From Streptomyces djakartensis (lineage in GTDB: Bacteria > Actinomycetota > Actinomycetes > Streptomycetales > Streptomycetaceae), in contig NZ_BMWE01000003.1 of assembly GCF_014651075.1 (NCBI RefSeq), forward strand, positions 186,001 through 250,000: a DNA stretch of 64,000 bases, read 5' to 3'. This document shows positions 59,396 through 64,000 of the stretch, in pieces (positions within the stretch are counted from its first letter, which is position 1; every line of letters begins with the position of its first letter). The notes under the pieces were generated by a model that ran no database searches, was not told the DNA's origin, and saw only the letters and a list, made by a program, of their open reading frames with translations. A program made the translations under genes and the position numbers.

Positions 59396-59564
59396 GCGCC
59401 GGTGGGCGTGTGCGGGTGGACTGTGGCCGGTCGCGCAGTTCCCCGCGCCCCCAAGAAGGCCGGTTCCGCCTAGCTGCGGGCAATCGTGCCGCTTAGGGCG
59501 GCACGGGTGGGCGCAGCGGCACCCCGCTCCGCCGGGCTGTGCAACGCCCCGCCCCAGCCCCCGC
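59396..59564. repeat. Intergenic repeats between convergent argR and apbE
   Basis: Contains GTCGCGCAGTTCCCCGCG at 59430-59447, identical to the core of the 42-kb inverted repeat, and a 7-bp hairpin with a 5-nt loop (59486-59492 and 59498-59504), itself flanked by GCTGCG and CGCAGC. Likely terminators for both genes. Confidence 0.65.
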
Positions 59565-60368
59565 TCACCCCAGCCGCGCCGCCAACCCCCCGGTACAGCG
59601 CACCTCGTCACCCGCCGTGATGAGTAAGGCCTCAACCCCCGGCAGCGACTCCAGCCACGCCAGCCCTTCCCGCGACCCCATCGCGAACGCCGCCGTCGCC
59701 CAGCAGTCCGCCCACGTCAGCCGCGGCCCCACCACGGTCACGGCGACCAGGTCGGTGACAGCCGAACGCCCCGTGCGCGGGTCGATGATGTGCGCACCCC
59801 GCTCCGCCGTACCGGACGTGGCCACCGCCAGCTCGTCCGCCCCGGCCGCCGAGACGACCGCCGCGAGACCCCCGGGACGCAGCGGGTCCGACACTCCGAC
59901 CCGCCACGGCCGCTGCGCCTCCGGCGCCCCGAGCATCTGCACGTCGCCGCCGCCGTTGATGTTCACCCCGCTCACGCCGGGCGTCCGAGCCAGCCGCCGC
60001 GCCGCCCGCTCGACCGCCCAGCCCTTGACGATGCCGGTCGGATCGAGGCGGCCCTGGTACGTCGTGCTGAACCAGCCGTCGCTCAGCCGCTCCGCCTCGG
60101 CGGCCAGCTCCAGCACCTCGGCGACCTCGGGGTCGCACTCCTCGACGGTCAGTTCGCCGCGCTGCAGCCGGGAGATCTGGCTGTCCTCGCGATAGGTGCT
60201 GAACACCTCGTCCACCCGGTGCAGCCCGGCCACGGCCTCGTCCACCGCCGCGCGCACGGCGGCCGGTTCCCCGCCGCGGACGTCGAGGGAGAAGACGGTC
60301 CCCATCGTCTCCTCCACATGACGCACCGCGGCGGGTGCCTGTGCGGAGTCGGCCACCGTGTCAGCCAC
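59565..60368 (-). CDS. apbE: FAD:protein FMN transferase (ApbE) with a TTA codon
   Basis: A 267-residue ApbE. It transfers FMN from FAD onto Ser/Thr of target proteins outside the cytoplasm. Motifs: VEETMGTVFSLDVRG, LDPTGIVKGWAVERAARRL, GVNINGGGDVQMLG and the magnesium-binding TWADCWATAAFAMG. No signal peptide or lipobox is clear, which is odd for an extracytoplasmic enzyme. The GTG start at 60368 overlaps the FMN-domain gene by 8 nt; GTG 60356 is an alternative. A TTA codon at 59627-59625, 20 codons from the end, predicts bldA dependence. The adjacent triple FMN-domain protein is the obvious substrate. Confidence 0.92.
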   Translation of the reverse strand: MADTVADSAQAPAAVRHVEETMGTVFSLDVRGGEPAAVRAAVDEAVAGLHRVDEVFSTYREDSQISRLQRGELTVEECDPEVAEVLELAAEAERLSDGWFSTTYQGRLDPTGIVKGWAVERAARRLARTPGVSGVNINGGGDVQMLGAPEAQRPWRVGVSDPLRPGGLAAVVSAAGADELAVATSGTAERGAHIIDPRTGRSAVTDLVAVTVVGPRLTWADCWATAAFAMGSREGLAWLESLPGVEALLITAGDEVRCTGGLAARLG

Positions 60369-61419
60369 CGGCCTGGTCCAGCGCGGACTGCAGGGACTGC
60401 TTGTAGCCGGCGCTGGTGTAGGTGGCTCCCGAGACGGCGTCGATCTGGGCGTTGCCCGCCGCGACCGCCGCCTGGTTGAGGCGGGGCACCGAGTTGGAGG
60501 TGATCTGGTCGCTGCGTCCGCCCTTGGGGGCCTGGACGGCTTCGGCCTTGGTGATCTTTCCGCCGGCGACGGTGATGCGGACCTGGACCGGACCGTACTG
60601 CGTCTGCGCGACACTGCCCGTGACGGTCCTGGCCTGGGCGCTGCCCGCGCCGGAGCCCGCGCCCTGCGAGGAGCCGCCTCCCGCCGGGACCTTGTCCAGC
60701 GCGGACTGCAGGGACTTCTTGTATCCGGCGCTGGTGTAGGTGGCTCCGGAGACGGCGTCGAACTGGGCGTTGCCCGCCGCCACCGCCGCCTGGTTGAGGC
60801 GGGGGACGGAGGAGGAGGTGATCTGGTCGCTGCGTCCGCCCTTGGGGGCCTGGACGGCTTCGGCCTTGGTGATCTTTCCGCCGGCGACGGTGATGCGGAC
60901 CTGCACCGGCCCGTACTGCGTCTGCGCCACGTCGCCCGTGACGGTCTGGGCGTTGCCCGAGCCCTGCGAGGCGCCTGACGAGGCCTTGGCCTTGTCCAGC
61001 GCGGACTGGAGGGACTTCTTGTAACCGGCGCTGGTGTACGTCGCCCCGGAGACGGCGTCGATGTCCGCGCTCTGCGCGGCGACCGCCGCCTGGTTGAGGC
61101 GGGGCACCGAGCTGGCCGTGATCTGGTCGCTGCGTCCGCCCTTGGGCGCCTGCACCGCCTCGGCCTGGGTGATCTTGCCGTTGCTCATGGTCAGGCGGAC
61201 CTGCACGGCGCCGTACTGCGTCTGCGCCGCGTCACCGGTGACCGCGCCGTTCACGCCGCCCTGCGGGGCCTGCCCCGCCGCCGCGGGCGGGATCTGACCG
61301 CCCGCGGCCTGGGCGCCGCCCGGGTCGGAGGCCGGCTTCATGGACAGCAGCAGCACGATGCCGGAGACGGTGGCTGCGCCGGCGAGCACGGCACGCCGGA
61401 CGGGGTGACTCTTCCTCAT
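60361..61419 (-). CDS. Membrane-anchored protein with three tandem FMN-binding domains
   Basis: A 352-residue exported protein. An N-terminal membrane helix (about 9-26, RAVLAGAATVSGIVLLLSM) is followed by a flexible linker and three FMN-binding domains at residues 60-143, 160-243 and 266-349. Each carries the ApbE target motif DAVSGAT, with acceptor threonines 127, 227 and 333. The domains differ at only a few positions and are joined by Gly/Ser linkers. Such domains carry covalently bound FMN and pass electrons at the outer face of the membrane. ATG 61419 follows AGGAGC and GAGGAA; the TTG at 61428 is too near the Shine-Dalgarno. It overlaps apbE and lies 39 nt after the reductase gene. Confidence 0.93.
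   Translation of the reverse strand: MRKSHPVRRAVLAGAATVSGIVLLLSMKPASDPGGAQAAGGQIPPAAAGQAPQGGVNGAVTGDAAQTQYGAVQVRLTMSNGKITQAEAVQAPKGGRSDQITASSVPRLNQAAVAAQSADIDAVSGATYTSAGYKKSLQSALDKAKASSGASQGSGNAQTVTGDVAQTQYGPVQVRITVAGGKITKAEAVQAPKGGRSDQITSSSVPRLNQAAVAAGNAQFDAVSGATYTSAGYKKSLQSALDKVPAGGGSSQGAGSGAGSAQARTVTGSVAQTQYGPVQVRITVAGGKITKAEAVQAPKGGRSDQITSNSVPRLNQAAVAAGNAQIDAVSGATYTSAGYKQSLQSALDQAGG
60373..61242 (-). repeat. Three tandem copies of an FMN-binding domain coding unit
   Basis: Copies at 60991-61242, 60691-60942 and 60373-60624 (order of translation). Spacing is 300 and 318 nt. Long stretches are identical at DNA level, most clearly between the second and third copies. Confidence 0.9.
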
Positions 61420-61458
61420 GTTCCTCAAGCTCCTGAAGGGCCGTTGATGTCCCGTCGC

Positions 61459-62841
61459 TCACATCTCGAACGACTCGTGATGGATACGGCGGGCGGGGAC
61501 TCCCGCGCCGCGCAGTGCCTCGTACACCGACTGCGCGAAGCCGGGCGGCCCGCACATGAAGACGTCGTGGTTCTCGATGTCCGGGATCTTCCGCTGGAGG
61601 GACTCCGCGGAGATGTCGGGGCGTTCCCCGTCCGGGCTGTTGACCGCGTACATCAGCCGGGCGCCGCGCTCCTCGGCGATCTTGGCGAGTTCGCCCCACA
61701 GGGCCAGGTCCTGCGTGGTGTTGGCCCGGTAGAGCAGGGTGATGTCGCCGGACGCCCCCGGCAGCGTCTCGAACAGCGCCCGCATCGGGGTGATGCCGAC
61801 ACCGCCCGCGACCAGCAGCACCTTGCCGCGGCTGCGGCGCTGCGCGGTCATCGCGCCGTACGGGCCCTCGGCCCACACCTTGGTGCCGGGCTCGAGTTCA
61901 CGCAGCCGGGAGGTGTGGTCACCGATCGCCTTGACCGTGATCCGCAGCATGTCCGGGCGGGGCGCCGCCGACAGCGAGTACGGGTGCGAACTGAAGCGCA
62001 TGCCCGGTGCCTTGAACCGCCAGCGGAAGAAGTGCCCTGCCTCCGCGCCCATCCGGTGCAGCTTGCGCCCGCTGATCAGCACGGACACGATGCCCGGTGT
62101 CTCCTCGATGACCGCCGCCACGCGCATGCGGTGCCGCAGGTTCAGCCGGATCGGGACGAGAATCCGGTACCAGAGCACCAGCGCGGTGACCGCGCCGTAC
62201 AGCCCGTACCAGAAGGTCTTCGCGGCGGGCTCGACGGCGAACTCGTTGCCGGTGGTGATCTGGTGCCAGAACGTCATGTACACCGAGGCGTACGTCAGCA
62301 GGTGCACGTGGTACCAGGTGTCGTACCCGATCATCCGGCGGACCCCGCCGATCGACAGGATCCCGATGACGAACAGCAGGCCCGTGCCGATGGCGGCCTT
62401 GCCCATGTCCGGCAGCTGGTTGATGGAGTCGATCGTCTGCTGGACGATGTCGCCGAGCCCCTTGCCCGCCTGGAGGGCGTAGCCCCACATGGTGAGGAAG
62501 ACATGGGCGAGGACCAGGCAGAGCGTGTAACGGCCGCTCATGGCGTGCCAGCGCGCGACCCGGTCGCTGCCCACCCGCCGCTCCAGCGCCGGCACCCGGG
62601 CCATCTGGAGCACCACGAGCGCCATGAGGTATCCGGCGAGCAGTCCGGTGATCCGGCCCGCGGCCAGGATCTTGCTCGAGGTGTCCGCGAGGGACGGTGT
62701 GTTGTCCCACCACAGCCACAGCACGGCCGCCGCCCCGGCCGCCAGGGCGATCAGCAGCGGGACGGCCGGGGAGCGGCGCGGGCGGATGCGGCGCATCGTC
62801 TGGCGGCGGGCGGCACGTCCGCCTGCGAGCGTGGTGGTCAC
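61459..62841 (-). CDS. Ferric-reductase-like transmembrane flavocytochrome (FAD/NAD(P)H)
   Basis: A 460-residue protein of the ferric reductase/NADPH-oxidase type. The N-terminal half has about six membrane helices with candidate heme histidines in RWHAMSGRYTLCLVLAHVF and WYHVHLLTYASVYMTFWHQ. The C-terminal half is a ferredoxin-reductase module, with HPYSLSAAP for FAD, GVGITPMRALFE for NAD(P)H, and a terminal VFMCGPPGF and IHHESFEM. It should take electrons from cytosolic NAD(P)H and pass them through two hemes to the outer face. GTG 62841 is chosen with GGAGG just upstream; ATG 62859 is possible. It begins the three-gene flavinylation cluster. Confidence 0.92.
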   Translation of the reverse strand: MTTTLAGGRAARRQTMRRIRPRRSPAVPLLIALAAGAAAVLWLWWDNTPSLADTSSKILAAGRITGLLAGYLMALVVLQMARVPALERRVGSDRVARWHAMSGRYTLCLVLAHVFLTMWGYALQAGKGLGDIVQQTIDSINQLPDMGKAAIGTGLLFVIGILSIGGVRRMIGYDTWYHVHLLTYASVYMTFWHQITTGNEFAVEPAAKTFWYGLYGAVTALVLWYRILVPIRLNLRHRMRVAAVIEETPGIVSVLISGRKLHRMGAEAGHFFRWRFKAPGMRFSSHPYSLSAAPRPDMLRITVKAIGDHTSRLRELEPGTKVWAEGPYGAMTAQRRSRGKVLLVAGGVGITPMRALFETLPGASGDITLLYRANTTQDLALWGELAKIAEERGARLMYAVNSPDGERPDISAESLQRKIPDIENHDVFMCGPPGFAQSVYEALRGAGVPARRIHHESFEM

Positions 62842-62981
62842 GGTTCCTCCGTGGGGCATTGACCCTTGGCCCACAGATACGTGCCGGGGCACGGGAGTGT
62901 TCAGCCACGCGCCGAGTCCTGTGCCGACAGAAGTGACCGGGGGTAACCCGTCGTCGTGCCGGGGCGAACGTTGCCAGCCCC

Positions 62982-63683
62982 CTAGTACCGGGTGACGGCC
63001 GTGGCGCCGCTCGTCGTCCCGACCGCGATGTGAGGGCGCCGTGCCGGGTCGGCCCACGTCAGGATCCGCCGCATGGCGTCCTTGGGCACGGACACGCAGC
63101 CGGCTGTCGCCCCGCGTCCGTGGACGTGCAGGAAGATGCCGGCCCCGCGCCCCCGGACGGGACGACGGTAGTTGAAGCCGATGACGAGCGCGTGCGCGTA
63201 CCGCTCTCCGTAGGTGATCAGGTGCTCGGACTCGGCGGACCGGCAGTCGGCCGCGCGGGGCTCGGTCCAGCGGTTGTAGGAGCGGGACTCGTTGTCCTGG
63301 CACCACCAGGAGTCCCGGTGCACCCGGCGGTACCGGTACGCCGTCCCGCGCGGCGCCGCCTCGATGCCGAAGGCGTACGGCAGGCCGAACAGACCCGTGG
63401 GTGTCGTGTTCGTGCCCTGTTCGCGGGAGGCGCCCTGGACCAGCCCGTTCACCCCGAAGCGTGCGCGCGCGGAGCCCGCCTTCACCCATCGTCCGTCCCT
63501 GCGGTCCCACCAGGTGACGGTGCCCGTCGTCGAGGCGGCCTGCGGGGCCACCGCGGTGATCAGCTGGGTGCCGCCGCCGGTGTCCGCCATCCGGGCCGGC
63601 AACGGTTGTGACGAGGGGGGCGGGGGCCCGGTGCCGAGCGCCACGAGGGAGGAGACGGCGAGGGCGAGGCCACCGGGGCGCAT
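62982..63683 (-). CDS. Exported L,D-transpeptidase-like (YkuD) protein
   Basis: A 233-residue exported protein. An N-terminal hydrophobic segment (GGLALAVSSLVALGTGP, residues 4-20) serves as signal. The catalytic region HVHGRGATAGCVSVP contains His188 and the nucleophile Cys196 of the YkuD fold. It is likely to form 3-3 cross-links in peptidoglycan or to attach proteins to the wall. The domain is shorter than in classical L,D-transpeptidases and has extra cysteines (128, 147) that may form a disulfide. It starts 4 nt after the stop of the upstream gene, so the two are probably co-transcribed. Confidence 0.85.
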   Translation of the reverse strand: MRPGGLALAVSSLVALGTGPPPPSSQPLPARMADTGGGTQLITAVAPQAASTTGTVTWWDRRDGRWVKAGSARARFGVNGLVQGASREQGTNTTPTGLFGLPYAFGIEAAPRGTAYRYRRVHRDSWWCQDNESRSYNRWTEPRAADCRSAESEHLITYGERYAHALVIGFNYRRPVRGRGAGIFLHVHGRGATAGCVSVPKDAMRRILTWADPARRPHIAVGTTSGATAVTRY

Positions 63684-63686
63684 GCC

Positions 63687-64000
63687 TCAGACGCTAGAGG
63701 GAGGCAGCGGCAACGGCAGCCCGGGTAGTCCGTCCAGGCTGGTGGCGATGTGCTCCTTCTTGGTGAAGTAGGCGCTGAGCGAGGCGTCGTCCTCGCGGGC
63801 GAAACGCTTGCCGTGCAGATCGCGCTCGGACTCGTACGCCATGAAGGGCACCGCGTAGCCGCAGGTGTCACGGACGAGTTCGGCGGTGACGACGATGATG
63901 GCGCGCAGGCCGTGCCGCGTCGGGTCGATGTCCGGGAAGTGCGCGAGCAGTTCCCGGAACCGGGGATCGTCGCGGAAGACCGGCTCGCCCCTGCCGTGCA
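63687..64000 (-). CDS. Pyridoxamine 5'-phosphate oxidase-like FMN-binding protein, C-terminal part
   Basis: The last 103 residues of a gene that continues beyond the right edge. The frame reads HGRGEPVFRDDPRFRELLAH and continues through TRHGLRAIIVVTAELVRDTCGYAVPFMAYESERDL to the end PGLPLPLPPSSV. This matches the C-terminal half of the pyridoxamine-phosphate-oxidase-related flavin-binding family in Streptomyces, which often reduces or binds F420/FMN-type substrates. The specific reaction is not known. The stop is at 63687-63689, adjoining the start of the L,D-transpeptidase-like gene. Confidence 0.75.
   Translation of the reverse strand, partial: HGRGEPVFRDDPRFRELLAHFPDIDPTRHGLRAIIVVTAELVRDTCGYAVPFMAYESERDLHGKRFAREDDASLSAYFTKKEHIATSLDGLPGLPLPLPPSSV

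Noticed and set aside
60369..60614. N-terminal extension of apbE
   Set aside because: It is antisense-frame reading of the FMN-domain repeats (same strand, other frame), without ApbE similarity.
60373..61242. CRISPR-like or satellite array
   Set aside because: Periodic DNA here is explained by in-frame tandem FMN-binding domains.
62842..63510. Long N-terminal extension of the ferric-reductase-like frame
   Set aside because: Overlaps the L,D-transpeptidase-like gene in another frame and lacks membrane or cofactor motifs.
63560..63871. Minus-strand 103-residue open frame at the right end
   Set aside because: Overlaps the true frame of the oxidase-like gene and the start of the transpeptidase-like gene; composition is Pro/Arg/Ser noise.

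Overview
The window is chromosomal DNA from a Streptomyces species. It has very high G+C, many GTG starts, dense short-overlap operons, four leucine TTA codons in otherwise TTA-free coding sequence, a conservon, and the actinobacterial gene order pafA-pafB-pafC-tatA-tatC-helY. Gene order resembles the S. coelicolor region from pafA down to argR, with local differences. I see no tRNA, rRNA, CRISPR array, insertion sequence or prophage.

Layout. 1-10.8 kb: the 3' end of the Pup ligase gene pafA, two FKBP prolyl isomerases, the WYL regulators pafB and pafC, two small genes, the Tat translocase (tatA, tatC), a lipid/diacylglycerol kinase and the Ski2-like helicase helY. The helY promoter matches the RecA-NDp/PafBC class. 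11-15.7 kb: a conservon of the cvn9/rar type ending in a CYP157-family P450 that lacks the ExxR motif. 15.7-21.4 kb: pseudouridine synthase, siderophore-interacting reductase behind an iron box, 5'-3' exonuclease, an XRE-cupin regulator coupled to a cytosolic metal-receptor-like protein, and a LysR regulator. 21.5-28.2 kb: a complete gamma-glutamylated ethanolamine/amine catabolic cluster (permease, hydrolase, GntR regulator, GlnA4-type ligase, aldehyde dehydrogenase, SDR). 28.4-34.3 kb: a PLP aldolase/deaminase, a long Pro-rich membrane protein coupled to a mycosin-like protease, SseB-like and DUF1844 proteins.

34.3-42.1 kb is translation: infC (ATC start, leader with a terminator-like hairpin), rpmI, rplT, a SpoU methyltransferase, a PAS histidine kinase carrying a TTA codon, and pheST. 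42.1-54.4 kb is mixed: an NsdA-like XRE/TPR regulator, a NUDIX hydrolase and a small coiled-coil membrane protein (both with TTA codons), 3-hydroxyacyl-CoA dehydrogenase, GHL10 hydrolase, a MocR regulator whose start codon overlaps that of a divergent EamA exporter, a histidine-phosphatase-like protein without its catalytic histidines, and a secreted GH51 arabinofuranosidase. 54.5-59.4 kb is the argCJBD-argR operon.

59.5-64 kb holds the most interesting system. A ferric-reductase-like membrane flavocytochrome, a membrane-anchored exported protein with three near-identical FMN-binding domains, and an ApbE flavin transferase are consecutive on the minus strand. Together they look like a transmembrane chain from NAD(P)H to three covalently bound extracytoplasmic FMNs. 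The ApbE gene has a TTA codon, so flavin attachment may be under bldA developmental control. The window ends in an L,D-transpeptidase-like protein and a partial pyridoxamine-phosphate-oxidase-like protein.
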